Shown here piece by piece: positions 10,742 to 24,600 of a stretch of DNA of 64,000 nt. The translations under genes and the position numbers were made by a program. A model generated the notes under the pieces. The model ran no database searches. It was given only the letters and a program-made list of their open reading frames with translations, and had not been told where the DNA came from. The DNA lies in NCBI GenBank assembly GCA_002104905.1, contig MCFE01000229.1, positions 57,435 through 121,434 on the forward strand. The letters run 5' to 3'. This DNA comes from Basidiobolus meristosporus CBS 931.73 (Eukaryota > Basidiobolomycota > Basidiobolomycetes > Basidiobolales > Basidiobolaceae). Numbering within the stretch: the stretch's first letter is position 1; each line of letters begins with the position of its first letter.

Positions 10742-12481
10742 TTTTTCACCAGTTTCCTGCTCCACCATAGATTTGAGTTCCCTGCACTTACACAGTGCTC
10801 TTTCCTTTCTTTCCAGGAGGTGGGACTATATGTGCTCTGTATTAGACTCTATAAATATGATCAAATACTTCATTCTACTGCTGAAAATTTTGCATATATC
10901 TCCAAGACTCTTACAACATATATTGCTAGTTGAGTCATTTATATTGGCATTGAGATGTGATGGAAAATTGAAGAGCTTGTATAAATATCAATCACTGATA
11001 TCCAAGGCTATATGAGTGCCATTTTGAAGAGTGATCCTGCATTCAGAATTGTCAAAACTTAACCTGAGTACCTGTGCTTGGCATTGCTTACAGATAATAG
11101 ATTCTAGTCCATTTCTTGTACATCAAGTACTTCCCTATAGGTAGGTCAGTTCCCTGTGCCACTGCTTTGAGTGTTTGGTTGTCACACATAAAAGCCTTCT
11201 TTACATGAATTTTTTTATATTGAGTAAGAGTTCTTATTGCTATGAAAAGTGTTGAGATGCTTCACAGTCAATCAATCACAACTGAAAGTCCTTCTTTGTG
11301 GTCCTATTTAGTGGAGCTCTGAACAGTTTATCTTTGACAGTTGCAGCATTTCCATTTCCAGGCTGTTTCAGCTGATTGTATCACTTTTTAAAGCATTTGC
11401 TTGATAGGTATGCTTTCCTTTACACTAGCTGTAAGAAAAGTTACTCTTTCCTTCAAAGGGTTCTTAGTACCTCCTATGGTGGCTATGATTGCATATCAAG
11501 GCTTTATTCTTCCTTTGTATTTGCATTGGATATTCTTGATACCTCCTCCAGGAGACTTATATACATAACTTAAGTCAAACCTTCAGTTCTGGACTCTAGG
11601 GTGGATACAAGGCCCTGAAGCCTGTCTGACAGGCTATTCTGTAGGGTAACTCTCACATCTTCATCAGAAGTTTGTATGCCCATGGATTTCATCTCATCAT
11701 CTAGCAGGGTAATTCTGCTTATTAAATATTTCATTTCTACTGTCAGAAGCACCTTTGTAGTCAATAATTCTAGCCTATGATACATTTTCTCAGCAGCTGA
11801 ACATGACTGGTAGGTGTCCTCTGATGCCTTCCAGACATCCTTGCCCATTTTTTCTCTTGAGGGCTGAATTAGCAATTTGTCATCAACATTATGGCAAATG
11901 CAATTAAAGACACTTTGTTCTTTCTTCTGATACTTTGGGGCTTCTTCCCTTACACCTTTAGGAGCGCATTCTTCTCCTGTGACAATTCCCCAAACTCCTC
12001 TTTCCTGAAGCAGCATTTTCAACTTCACCTTCAAGACATGGTAGTTAGATCCATGCAACTGTTTGGCTGAGGGGAAAATTCTAGTAATGGCAGTAATAAG
12101 CATTCCAGAGAGTGATGGCTTGGGGCTCATAACCTGTGATAAGAGTCTTGGGGATATTGAAGTTGATTAGGACAGCAATTGGATTATGTGGATTTCCGTT
12201 AATGATTTATTGAATGTAAAAGTGGCATTTAAACTGTTAGATGACCTTGACAGAGCCAGCACGTAGAATATGTTCAGGAAGGTCTCAAGAGCATGTGTGC
12301 AAAGTTTGGGTCAGTTTGGACAACTTTGAGAAATCTCATGTTCTGCGCACTCGATGTTTGGTGAAAATATTCCAAGCAAATCCCAACAAGGAATTTTGTC
12401 AGAATTCCATAGGATTTGTAGACTATCATCTAGGTGACTAAGTTAGGTGGATATTTAGTTGTAATTATGAAATTTACCACA
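10742..12481 (-). pseudogene. Old decayed copia element carrying the nested insertion
   Basis: Read on the minus strand: 5' LTR (12481-12135), primer-binding site (12134-12122), gag with a surviving 186-residue frame (12130-11570), then protease and integrase sequence full of changes down to 10742. It continues at 6059-5945 beyond the young element. At 10896-10918 a 23-bp LTR tip replaces about 230 bp of integrase sequence, the scar of another insertion and deletion. No intact enzyme remains. The surviving gag frame starts MSPKPSLSGM like the young element and stops being open before the zinc knuckle. Confidence 0.85.
12135..12481 (-). repeat. 5' LTR of the old minus-strand copia copy
   Basis: Aligns along its whole length to the 348-bp LTR with many substitutions. 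The termini read TGTGATAA (drifted from TGTTGTAA) and TTACCACA on the plus strand. The partner LTR was not found. Confidence 0.85.
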
Positions 12482-15400
12482 GATAATGCTGTAAGGGAGT
12501 GCTATGCAATTCTTCCAGTTCTCCGAATTACTTCTAATCTTCCCTAGTTTCTTGTAGCAATTATTGGTAGAGTATATCAGTGCAATCAGCTAGTGTTCAC
12601 ACTCACTTGTAAACGCCCCAAATCACATCCAGGTTCCTACTGGCCCCCAAAGAGTCCAGGTGAAATCAATATTTACTTTCGAATGGTCCCCATGCAAGGG
12701 ACTGGTTAGTGGCTACTGGTAGCTAGAGAGCATATAACAGATATTGTGGATTGCCGGTTTCATATTGCATCATCCCTAGATCGTATATCCAGCTCTGGAT
12801 ACTGCAACATATGACCAACTGGTGAGCAATAGGGTATACACCAATGATTGGCAGGGAGCTGAAGGCCAATTCCATGGCTCCCAACTCTGTTGTGGCAGCC
12901 AATCCACTTTGCCCTACGAACGGCAATGCATCCTTGAGTACTTGCTTCCACCACTCCAGCAGAACGGCATGGATTCCCTCAAATTTACACTCTTCGCAAG
13001 AAAGCAATGCTGTGCCCATGAAATTCCCTCCAACAGTCAAGAATCCAGGTATGAACTGGCAACGAAGGCCTCATCATAATGTTCAGGCTTGGCTCAGGCT
13101 GGCCCCAAATTCCCCGGCATCCAAGAAGAAACTGTATCAGGGGACACAACGTGACGTACTTCGGCAACCGGCACCTCACGCCCACCCCAAAGCGTAACCT
13201 CAGGGAGAGAACCTGAGCCACCAAGCATCGCTTAAAGTTGGCTGATCAGCAAAACCAGACCACTTCGCGCATTCACTACGAGTGGCAGGTGCCTCCCACA
13301 TCTCCGAGAATCTTGGCCCACCTAATTTCGAATGACCGCATCTCCTATGCTGGATGCTGATCAAGGTACAATTGATCGTGGGCTCACCTAGTCCTCCAAT
13401 CTCCATCACACCCACCAGCCCCTTTGAACCATAACAAGCCGTCCTGCGGTGGTGATTCACACCGACACACGATCACTTGGTTGAGGAAGCTTCTTCAACA
13501 GTGGAGGCACAATGCAGTCCAGGTGGTTCACACTCGATTTCGGTGAATCAGCACCATCTGTCGTCTGGATCCGGGAAATGATTGCTTTCAACAACCTTGT
13601 AAATCCACGGGATCCACCGATCCACTACAGGTGACCTGATCACGGCGGTCAAGATGCCATATTTCGGGGTTTCCGGTGTCCCCAGAGACGATTGGTGAGA
13701 TAGAGAAGTACCGTGTCACCTATGTAAGATATAGTCTGATTCCCCAAATCCGCTCCCTCTACCGAGCAGGCTGAGTGGATGATGAAAGCAGGAAATCGAT
13801 GATCATACTCTGGGCGGGACCTGCGCACATGTATGTTTCAACCTCCGCAGTATCCTCGTCGGCGGTTCATATGTGGGTTGTGGGTATTGCTCGCTAGGTC
13901 ATGCTTCGAATCGAACGGAAAAGACATGCTGGCGGCGATAATCTGGTGATGAGCTGAGGAACGCTGCGGCACCAGGGTTTGCCCCGAAGGTCAATGCGGT
14001 GGTTCACGCTTGGTGGGCAGGCACTCATGCAGCGCATCTTTCAACAAGCAAGAATCACGCACATCCCTTTGGCCCTGAAGCCGTCCAAGCAACAATATCC
14101 CGGCTAAGATACTGGCTTTTGGGACATTTGGGATGAGCGGGTTGTGTTAGGTCTATTTGGAATAGAATCCTCGTATCCGAGCACGCGAATCGGATGGTTT
14201 TCCCAAGGATTGTGACTCTAATGGAGGATGGGTTTCAGAAATGATCCACAATCCTTGGGCCCTCATTGTGCGGCCTGCAGCCTGTGACCAAGAATTTCCG
14301 CACTGCCATGATGTAAAGTCCATACGGCTAACTGGAACATTCGTAGTATTATGCGAGGGTACCTTTTAATAGGGGAGTAGTACCCTGTGTTCTAGGCAGC
14401 CGTTACAAAAAAATCTAACGGTGCCAAAAGGCTACAAGGGATGATCCTGTCCTTTCAATACGTCAATTCAATGAAGACTTCATGATTTGGGATGGGGAGG
14501 GGGGAATCCGGCGGGAAGAACTGATGTGAAATACGACGGTAGGTCAGAGATTTTCATGTACATCATGGTGGGTTGGGCCGCTATTGAATTGGTGAATGGC
14601 GCTAGTGGTACTACCTGTACCTTCGATGAAACCCAGACAGCTGCAACGCCCATGTTGCAGCCTGGCCATATCCAGCTCCCATTGCAGTATGGGCCAAGTA
14701 TAGTGGTTGGGCAATCCATATCGGGAGTATCCCGATTCTTCCTCGATGGCCACGGACTCTGCCTAGAGGGATCCCATAGCAAATAGAGACCCCCTACCGC
14801 ATTGAAATCACTTCAGAGCAAACGATCCTTGTGCATCTGGAACAGGCGCCCTTTACTGGGTTTGTCGGGGTATTGAGGACCACGCATGTGACAACAAACT
14901 TCGTATCCATCCATTCTCCCTTACACCAACAATCACTCTTAGGCTGGAAATGGGCACTGCAGATTTGGCAACCAATAAATCCACTTTTGCCACTGCATTT
15001 ACCATGGGACATCTCTGCAGAGTACATGTGCAATGAACGCGAGAGCCAGTGTTTTCCCAAGCCGTCCCTCAAGATAAATACATCTCCAGCTTCGCAGTCT
15101 TGGCGGCGGCAAATATAGAAAATCGGGTGGCGCCCGTAGGTGCAACATTTCCCGGGCGATTCCCATTTCCCCTCGGGCTCTCACTGTGCTCTTGAGTGCG
15201 CGTGAGCACCCCATCTTTATGGTAGACAGGCTTGGTTGGCCTAAACAATGGAGGGAAGGGGGCGAGTGCGTAATAAATGATGACTAACAACCACCCGAAA
15301 ATAGCATCCAAACCACCCAAACCAAGAATAGACACCCATCCCAAATCGGCCCCTCCCACCCTCCCCCATTTTGCTGAGATTTTTCTGAACCAAATGGACA

Positions 15401-17190
15401 CCAATCTAGCCAGCTGGGCATCAGGGCATCAGGCGAGATTCCCACAGGACGACTCCTCTGGGGAATGACTTTCTCACCCATGAAGACACGGGTGACTCAT
15501 CTGGAATGGTGACCAAAACGGATGGCCCGTATCTCTTGAAGCCACGATTACTCGCCATCACCTAGGTGCCAACCAGGGACGGTGGGCTGATTGGCATTCT
15601 GTAAAGGGATTTATTGGCGGTATGCCAATTGTAGCTAATGGACTGAGACCCGTCTGAGGGTTGTCTGCTTGGGAGCGATCCTAACGATATATCTTTGTCG
15701 ACATCCATGCCCATTCGCCTTCCACAAATAGTAGCGAAGCAGGGCACCCTTAGCTCGATGGCAGACCACAACCCAATTGGGCGTGGCATATGGCGATTTC
15801 ATATTCCATGAAAGGTTGCATGGCGCTGATTAAAGCCTACCAAACCTACCTTGAACGAGCCAACGTCGGTCCACCAGGTCTGTGGTCCACTTCAGTCGAG
15901 GTAGAGGTTTCTCCGCGGATCGGGTGGCCTGGTCCGTACCACCATGTACGCTCTCTTGGTGAAGGTTGCACTCAAGCCCTGGTGGAGTCCGATCTCACTA
16001 AGGTTGCACTCAGGTCCTCTAGACTGAACGCACTCTGTCTCCTAGCTACCACATCATCCACCATCCACATGTTAATTGCTCAGATGGGATCTCGGTATGG
16101 ATAAGACGATGCCGTATTTGGCATTTCCTGAAGTGGCCACGACCAATGCGAGCTTGCGGTCAGCCATGTGTTATCGCCCATGACTTCACGAACAGGCCTG
16201 CTCAGATCCAACATGGTAGCAGGCCAGGCCAATCACAGCGCTGATCGTATCGGATCTCCGGGGCGGAAAATGGGGGAGACCACCATTCACCTCTTTGAGA
16301 GCCATGCTGCGATCCAGCCATTTTGGATGGGAGGCCACCAGAGGGGAAGTGGCCCGAAACGAATCCACCCACACAATAAAGTTTGTCCCGAATTGGGCAT
16401 CGTGGGGGAGGGGAGATTAAGGAAAGTCAGCGACGGCCCGCCCGCCTGGCTGATTGGACGGCCGTACGCAAGGGATTCATCTCCCCTCCTAATTTGGCCC
16501 GCCATGGTCGGTTGGTGTGGCTTGTTCTGCGACGGAGATGGGATTGGTAATCGGTGCGCACACAACCCACAGGGCTCCCTCATTCGTGGTTGTCATTCCT
16601 GAACCCATAATGCGTTCAAGAGAAACCATGATTGCTCATGTGTACACTCCATACTGACCTTGTGATCGTTGATGCGGTCCCATTTTCGTAATCGGATCCC
16701 CAATTTGGTAGGCCAAAAATAGCCCAGGATGCAGTTGGGCGATGAGGGGTAGGGAGTTTGTATTGATTACTAAACGAAGTGTGTTGATGATTGCACACAT
16801 GTGGTGTAACCCTGTTTCTAGGCTACCCTAGGGGCCCGTGAAATGGCGAATTAGCCAACGGATTGGCGCTGGCGTCGTGTCGGCGATGCCACTTTGCACT
16901 CATCTCACCACCATGTGGGCACCCGCTTCGCTACGCCTGGGGAAGTTCGAAATGGTTCAGAGCTGGATGGGATTCCGTAGAGGAAACGGGTTTATTCCTT
17001 GGCTATGCAGCGTATACATATATATTTCAAGTGGCGGTGATCAGAAAAATAAACAGGTCGAAATAATAAACAGTAACAAAAAGGGGAAATGGTGCGATTG
17101 CTCTAGTGGATATACATCCTCTCAAGGGTGCAGAAAGCCGACAGCAGTATGAGAAGGTGAGGTGATATATGGTAGATGGAATGGCGGGAG
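12482..17190. other. 4.7 kb of unique DNA without a recognised gene
   Basis: The sequence changes here from AT-rich transposon debris to more GC-balanced, apparently single-copy DNA. The open frames present are short (the longest is 144 codons, 16168-16602), overlap frames on the opposite strand, have no recognisable motif and no splice partners that would join them. I see no RNA gene. It may hold regulatory DNA for the 7TM-RGS gene or lineage-specific transcripts that sequence alone does not reveal. Confidence 0.5.
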
Positions 17191-18564
17191 TTACGCCATG
17201 CATGAGTCGGTGACCCAGTGGGATTTGTTATGCCTCATATGCTCCAAGAATCTTGGGAATGTGTTGCGGAACATGAGGTCCTTGATTTCAGCCTGGGCCT
17301 CATCGTACATGCCAAGATAGAATTTCTCCAAGCTCACGTCGGACTTGATCTTCGAGACAGTGATGGAATCCAAATTGACCAACAGCTCGGCGTTAGGTTC
17401 GATGAATGTGCTGTACGTCTCACGAAGCTCTTGTTCCATCTTGGAAGGCTCCATTTCGCCTCGAGATATCGCTTGGCATCGCTGATAGAAGAGAATATTC
17501 TCAATCGTAAAATCCTTCGCGGCGAAGGTTTTGAATTGCTCCAGTAGGAAGGGATCATGCAGAATCCTCTCGAAGCACTCGGGGGAGAAGCGTAACACCT
17601 TGCTGATGGGGTTCCGGCGAATTCTGAATCGAGTGAAGTGGAGGCCGTACGATTCGCAGAGAGGCCGTATGATCAGGAAGCAGTGAATAAGCGAGATCGG
17701 GACGACCACAAAGAGCAGCCCATAGAAGTCTGGGTCGATTCCACCGAATGCGTTGAGCGCGAACAGGATCAGAAAAACCAGGTCGAAAACACTGTTGGTT
17801 ACGGTCAATACCATCAACTCCTCCCGTATGCCATAGGCATCATGGATTCCCCGCAATTTGAAAAAGACAAAGGGGTTTACAGCGATCGCATATATAACTA
17901 TATATAGTCGATGAGGGAGCCATTCCCAGCCGACAGAGCAGTTGCTTCTGGCCATGACCGGGTGGATGGCGAAGTTCTGGGTAAAGCATTGGATAACAAT
18001 TAAAACTACAATGTGAATAAATACAATGGCGCAGCAGATTTGGGCAAAGAAGCCGACGGAGAACAAGCGACGATTCCGATAGTACCAGTTGTTAGCCAGA
18101 GTTTCGTTGTAAAGCGGCACGGGAGAGTCGGAGGTTAGGTTGATGTCGCTCAACTCGATGACTGAGATCTGGCTGGACGGTTTTTTCGAGGTGTGCGTTA
18201 AAGTTGAGGTAGGGGAATGGGTGGCGGGGTGTAGGCATTGGGTCGCAAGCTTTGCCTCACTTATACGATAGAAACACAAGAGTCGAAGGGCGCGTGCAGT
18301 GGCTGACAGATACAAGACCGGATAGGCTAAGCTCGTGATCCACAGTCGAACGAAACAAGGCATCAAATCGTCGTCAGCCCACGGGAGCACACTGACGCAC
18401 ACCAGGATACACGCAGTCAAGGCTGCGATGACAGTGAATCCTGGAGACCGGTACCTTATGCAGTCTTTGTCTCGCCGACGCCAGTATATAGCCGAGGTAA
18501 CTAGCGACTGTAAGGTCCAGAGTGCCACCACAACATAAACGATCGAGGATTTTACATCCCCCAT
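17191..18564 (-). CDS. Seven-transmembrane protein with C-terminal RGS domain
   Basis: A single exon of 457 residues. Seven hydrophobic segments lie at about residues 7-28, 43-62, 73-96, 169-193, 218-236, 251-273 and 280-302. A Ser/Thr-rich loop separates TM3 and TM4, and an RGS domain follows at about 327-445 (SPECFERIL, FAAKDFTIENILFY, then FPRFLEHM). RGS domains speed GTP hydrolysis by G-alpha subunits. The 7TM-RGS arrangement is known from plant RGS1 and from fungal GprK and MoRgs7, which act at the plasma membrane in nutrient or stress signalling. The exact orthologue and ligand cannot be read from sequence. The ATG at 18564 is the first in frame and starts just before TM1; a TATA-like ATAAATA lies about 70 bp upstream. 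It is isolated from other genes. Confidence 0.9.
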   Translation of the reverse strand: MGDVKSSIVYVVVALWTLQSLVTSAIYWRRRDKDCIRYRSPGFTVIAALTACILVCVSVLPWADDDLMPCFVRLWITSLAYPVLYLSATARALRLLCFYRISEAKLATQCLHPATHSPTSTLTHTSKKPSSQISVIELSDINLTSDSPVPLYNETLANNWYYRNRRLFSVGFFAQICCAIVFIHIVVLIVIQCFTQNFAIHPVMARSNCSVGWEWLPHRLYIVIYAIAVNPFVFFKLRGIHDAYGIREELMVLTVTNSVFDLVFLILFALNAFGGIDPDFYGLLFVVVPISLIHCFLIIRPLCESYGLHFTRFRIRRNPISKVLRFSPECFERILHDPFLLEQFKTFAAKDFTIENILFYQRCQAISRGEMEPSKMEQELRETYSTFIEPNAELLVNLDSITVSKIKSDVSLEKFYLGMYDEAQAEIKDLMFRNTFPRFLEHMRHNKSHWVTDSCMA

Positions 18565-18659
18565 ATACTCCGAGTCGACGAGAAAAGTAAAGGGTATTGA
18601 AAACCTTTTTCATTGGAGTGGGCCAGCGGTATTTATTGTGAGCGGCCTCCATGTTGCGG

Positions 18660-21600
18660 CCTCACCATTGGCTAGCCGCATCGATGGAGCGCTCCAATCA
18701 GGTTGGCGGTTGGAAGTCAAACTTGTATGTACCTAAAACCAGTATTCTTAGGGCAAGGGATAGAAGAAACAAATCGTCGAGAAATCACGTAATGTGCTCT
18801 GGAGGGCCGTATTAGGAAGCTGCGTTCGAGCACTTGTATCAATCCATAGAGTGTGCAACATTTGTGACTTCGAGGAGGACCTGCTCAAGTATCCACCATG
18901 CCAGCCCTCTCGTGGCACCACAGCGGCTCCTAGCTGAGGTCCGAACAAATACGGTGATGTGCCAAATGAGGAAAATGAGGGACTGAGGGGCTGGGAACAA
19001 CATCAGCAGATGGCTAAACAAAGTTGGCGGTGAAGTAAGCACGACGTTATGGCCGAATAAAACCCCTGGCATGGGCCAATCAGACGCAGCCGTCCGGCTG
19101 GGTGATGGCAATACCATAATTGAATCCCATCCGTACCGATGATTTCATCGCCATCAAGCCGTTTTGTTGGAGTGCACCAAATGCCACATGCCAAGAATCG
19201 CCACTGAAACCAGTTGTGACTTACGAGTCATTTCCAATCTCACCGGCCATCATGGAATATTGGCAAGGCGCTACTCTTTATTGTGATGGCTCTACATCAC
19301 AATGGATCAGGAGCGGTTTGTTGCCACATATGCTCCTCCATTGCAAGGTGTGAGTAATCGTTCGACAGCAATACTGGTTGAGTTGGTTAGGTGGTTGCCC
19401 ACAGCAGGTTGGTGGGCCGAAAAGCATCTTCGAAATAGAACCATCAACAAAGCCACGTGAATCCTGTGGATCTAGTTGATCCTGCTTTCCTTAGCAATGA
19501 TGTCACTGGCTCTGGTCATGATCGATTGGAGCAGCGAGAGTGGGTCCACCAAGCGATCCACTAAACAGTCCAGAGAATCTTGTATAGCATTTGTGCACAT
19601 TAATTCTAGATTGTGCGGCCCATTTGACGCAACTTACTCTATTCAGACAATATTCTTGTTGCGATACAGGCGACAATGGACACGAAGTACGTGACTGTTG
19701 TATTGGTTTCACTGCTTGATTGATTGCAGTTGTTAATATTGCCACCATTAGTGCACATTAATTGATGTACATGACAGGGAAACGTTGTCGCGACATGAAG
19801 CCTGATTTTAGGTTGATCCAAACATGATGACTCCTCAGTTACATATTTCGCTACGAATATTCTTGGAACGATGTGCACTCAGTGGAGGTGCCTCATCGTT
19901 AATGGCAATTAACCTACCCTTATTAGGTGCATGTTCAGCTTAGCAGATACACACGTTGTAAGACATGGGGCGAGATCTCTGCAGCCCTGACGGTGATACT
20001 TCGCCACACTTGTACACGCAATGTTGATACTCACTAAGGGACTAAATCTCTGAAGGAGCATTTGATTGTAGCAATATAATCAAAAGCTTAGTGAATGGTG
20101 AAGATTGGATTGGATATAGTGTTGGGTGGCTGGGAACGGGCTGGTTAATTTTTGCTGTCCCATTATTCTTCACAACATCTAGGAATCTCTGGACATTACT
20201 AACTTGCCTTTGAGTGCCTACTTTGTCCTCAAATGCTGACTAAGATATCTCAAAGTGAGTCCCTTGCCATAGTTTGGGGAGCCACCCTATCCCAAATAAG
20301 ACTTACCTTTTAAAACACTGGCATTATGTGATATGCTCACAGCACAAATACTTTTCAGCCAAGGTGTATGAATCAAGTAGTCAAGGGATCTTGTGGACAC
20401 TTTGGAGCATAGGCACTGCATTAGCTTCTACCAAACATTCCCCTCCTTTTTGCTTAACCCATAACCAGCAAGTGTACAAATCTATTACGGAGAGATGTCC
20501 CACGTTTGGAACTACGCCTGGTTTTTAGATGGATATGCCATTCCACACCAGCTTCTAACCAACTAGCAAGCTGCATGACGAAGATATGTCCAATTTGGCG
20601 TACTAATTATCTGGGTCAGGCCACCACCCTGTCACGAAGCCAGAAAGTTCCTCATTGCTTGAGCATCAGTCAATTCCTTCCTGATGAGCTGCCAAACATG
20701 AATGCTGATAAATGTTGACCAACTGAGGTGTCATCCATGCATCTAGCTTTCTGCATCAAAATCTGCAGGAAACAAACCTGATCAACAAGTTGGTGAGCTT
20801 GTGATGAACCTTGATCAGCAAGCATCAAAGGGCACAGTGATTCTACTGTAAGGAACGGGATGGTGTTTGTAATATAATTCAGGTATATGCATGCTGGCCT
20901 TATTGGATACCCTGATGATTGAAAAGATCACAGTGGAGCTAGTTGATTTCCTAGCAGCTTGTTACTCAATGAAGCAGGGCTGATCCATTCATCAATCTCG
21001 TGTCTACCACTCCACACACGGGTATGGTTGGCTGAGTACTTGCCAGTAGTGGTAGCCACCGTGCCTGGATGCCTTAAACACAATCATATCAAGCATGGAA
21101 CGGGAAATGGACAAAAGATCCCTGGTTTTGGCGAGCGACCACGGGGTTGGCGATGGGTGTCAGCTGGTTGCATTGGTTTGTTCAAAACCGGGTGAACAAC
21201 AATCGGATGTTTTTTGCGGTGAATCTAAGATATGCATGTATGCGCATATGTGGAAACGGCTATTGCGCTATTTTATTGGTGTCACCCCAACAAACCTCAC
21301 TGGATTGGCTCTGTGCCTCAACCGGGTTGAAAGAGGTTTGATCAGGTTTCTCTCAACAACGCAGTCGGTTACAGGTTTCAGTGCGAGCACCGGGGCTTGT
21401 GGCACCTGGTGATGGCACTAAGCTGATTGACTCATCAGCGTCGGGATGGATTATTGAGCGACCAGGGATTCTGGCATCGGCAATGTGCGAATGCGCGTCC
21501 AGCGGCTCGCTCTCAACGCCCATATTTCAGCAAGCTCCGTATATCACTAGGGAAGATGGGCCCCACCCCGTCGTCTCGTAGCATGGACTCCCCTATCAGG

Positions 21601-24600
21601 CGGTTCATCGGAAGTCTGATGGCCAGGTTAGTTGAGATTTGCCGACGACTGACAGCACCTCGGGGCTTGGGCTGATCTGAAACAGTCGGGTCGCTGGTTG
21701 GAGCTGGTTTGGTGCCCATGACAACCAAGCGTCACTGGGCATACGCATCGGGAGGAGTCATGCTGTATGCTTGGGTAAACCCGCGCACCGTCCCAATTCT
21801 CTGCCTGATAATATTCCCATCCAAATCTCTGATTTCTCCGCTCGAGAAGTGGCTAGGGCCATTGGTGGTCCGTCTCAATCCACTGCAACCCAACCAACAT
21901 TTGATCCTGACCCGAAGCCTGGCTGTGGTGGAGAGCTTGAGCTACTCCCTCATCAGTTGATCAAATTAAGATGGAAATGGCAATTGCGTACGTAATATGG
22001 ATGCAAAGCAAGATTCATATCATTTATTGATTGTGGATGGAATACCGGATACAATGGATCCAGTCAATTAAGGTAATCATGAGGAAGGATTGGTCTGATT
22101 ATATTGAAAGGACGAATTATTTAGACATTATCATTGTACACGTTCTAGGCAAGTCGGATCTATATTCAATGAAGTGCGCATCAAGAGTCATCCCAGCAGA
22201 TGATTCTGATGATCAAAGGCGTGCTAATCTTCGGATCTGCGTGAACGGACATCATTTCGTATTGGGATCTTTAGGCCCTGTTTGGCGAACGCTTTCGATA
22301 GCTCCGTGGATTCTAACGCAAATGTGAGTGCGATGAGTGGGCTGCATCAGTTGGCATCAGAACGAGGTTGACTATGTACCGGTCATCCCAGGGAACTTCT
22401 TCGCCGAGAACACTGTGAACGCCTCCGAGAAGGCGCATGCCAACACTTTGGAATTGGCATCCATGGGGGAAGTCTCTCTAAAAATGTCACTGAGTTAACT
22501 TCGATGGCTCACCCTTGACTGAAAGACATGGAACCTGGCTCGTTACCCTCCAAGTCTGATCAGATTAAACTTGAGGCAATACCTCCCTTCAATGCGAATG
22601 CTAAGGTCCGGGAAGCAGAAATAGCAGCCTTGCTCGCCCTCTGGGTTCTTCAGAAGGTTGGCTGATGCTACCAAGGATCCCATCAGTACTCTAGTGCATT
22701 TCGAATTGCTTGTGATGATGTTTCGCTCCTCTTGCCTATCTTCAGACCAGAGTGTAACGTGTAGTACGTAGAAGGGATCTTGGATTGCCCTGAAGCAGAT
22801 GATTAATTCTAGAGCCACGAACGAGCGATGGCATCAACTTACGCAGTATCGATTCTTCCTCGTTGGTCCCTAACTAATAGCTGTATTATCGGCGGTGGAT
22901 CAATAGGTCTTCTATCTTTTTCTCCAAACCCGCACATGCGCGCGTGCAATGGATGTTGCCTTACATGCAGCTCATACGACCTCCTTGATAAGCTTAACGG
23001 TTAAGCCCCTCCTCGCGAAATCAAATGGTCAACACTTACTTTAGGCTCTCAGGTTCCTGTTGCATATATGAGTATTTCCGTGCATTCCCTGCGTTGAAGC
23101 TCGGAGAATGCCGGTTCGTTGGTGAGTTGCCATACGAAAAGCCACTGGACATGATTTGCCTTGAGGTGTAGAGTGGAGTACTCGTTGATGGGCCTAGAAT
23201 TACAGGCGCTATCTGAGAGGTGTATTGTGGGTTGTCGTATTCACGCTTGTGTGTGCTTCCCTCTCCTTGCTCCCATTTGTTGGAGTACTGCAACTCTTGG
23301 GCCTCTAGATAGGGATGAACCATATGGTTTAGGAGGCGGTGACATGCACGGTAACAACACGAAGCATACTCTGGTGAATATTTTCAGAATTGTGAAAAGC
23401 AGGTCTCATGCTACCAAGTGATGGTGGATAATAATAGACGTGGTTCTTTGAGATAGAATTGGTAAGTGACCTAACAATTAAACAACACTCTCTTTTTGTG
23501 AAGTCTGGATCCTGGAATTTTGGTTGATCACGGTGCAGGAAGCGCGGCTTTTATAGAAAATCCAATGCTTAGTGCGTAGAGCAGAGCCATCAACCCAGTG
23601 TTGGCAATCATATGGCGGATTTTTTGGTAGATGGTTTCATAAGCGATGTGACAGTTGTTGGATGAAAAGAAAGCTAATCTGTGGATCCCATGTTACATTG
23701 GATTGATTTCTCTAGATATGTCTATTGAATTGAAGTTTCGCTTCATTAGACGATGAATACAAATTTGATTGATCTGGAAATATTCATTTTAATATTATGC
23801 TGGCGAGTATCATCAGCAAACTTTCACATCCATTCGAGTTTTGGTGTTACTTGACTCACCATTTCCCTAGTAGTGTTTCCTCGTGGGCGACCAGTTTTTT
23901 ATGCCAGAGATCTGTTGTACCACTCAAATGCAGCTGGCGGTAACCTATGTTTGTTGGTGGTGCTTCTGTAGTGGCTTTGGGACTTGCCCCAAGTCACTTT
24001 CGACTTCTCAAACGGGAATGATAGGTCATCAGATAAGATGAATCCCCTTGATTCAGTAGGGATTGGTTTTGCCCAGCAGCGTACCAGGTTACTTATCCCT
24101 GCGGCTAGTTAACCTTTCCACTTACTAAATCTGCCAGCTACGCCCATGAAACTAAGGCAACCAGGCCACTCGATCCATTGAAGTCTCCGAGCGATAGCCT
24201 GTTTTCTTCATTGGACCGTCCATAGAATCTTCGTGTCTGCTGCAATCGAAAGTCATAATTGCCCTTTCCTGTTGAAGACCCAGGCTTATTTGGAAGCGAT
24301 CCACGGGCTTGCGAAACACATCGCGATGAGTCTATGGATATGTGGCGACTGGATATTTTGCGAATGAGGGGTGCCATTTGAAGGGACCAAAATACAGACG
24401 TTGTTCAACGATTCCAGTCATGGTAAGACCTTTCCGGGCTTCGTAGCCATGGTGTTGCGCGACTCTATCAAATCGTTACCGGAGGTCATCCCGCATTCCA
24501 AATGAGTCATTGGGAAAGGGGATCTGTGGCTGGAACAGCTGAACTCATTGGGATTAATTGGAATTCTTCCTGCTTTGCTTCATTCATATGCAATATCATG

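Noticed and set aside
5945-12481. Repeat-induced point mutation (RIP) as the cause of copia decay
   Set aside because: Some nonsense changes fit C-to-T, but the old copy has mixed substitutions and indels, and the chromovirus and LINE frames remain open, which RIP would not allow. Not supported without counting dinucleotides.
12723-13460. Several overlapping 60-117 codon frames on both strands
   Set aside because: Dense mutual overlap in all frames, no motif; typical of non-coding DNA with few stops.
14480-14786. Complementary pair of about 100-codon frames
   Set aside because: Mirror frames on both strands, no homology recognised.
16168-16602. 144-codon open frame (plus) in the 12.5-17 kb region
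   Set aside because: No recognisable domain, overlapped by open frames on the opposite strand, composition typical of chance translation of GC-balanced DNA, and no splice partner.
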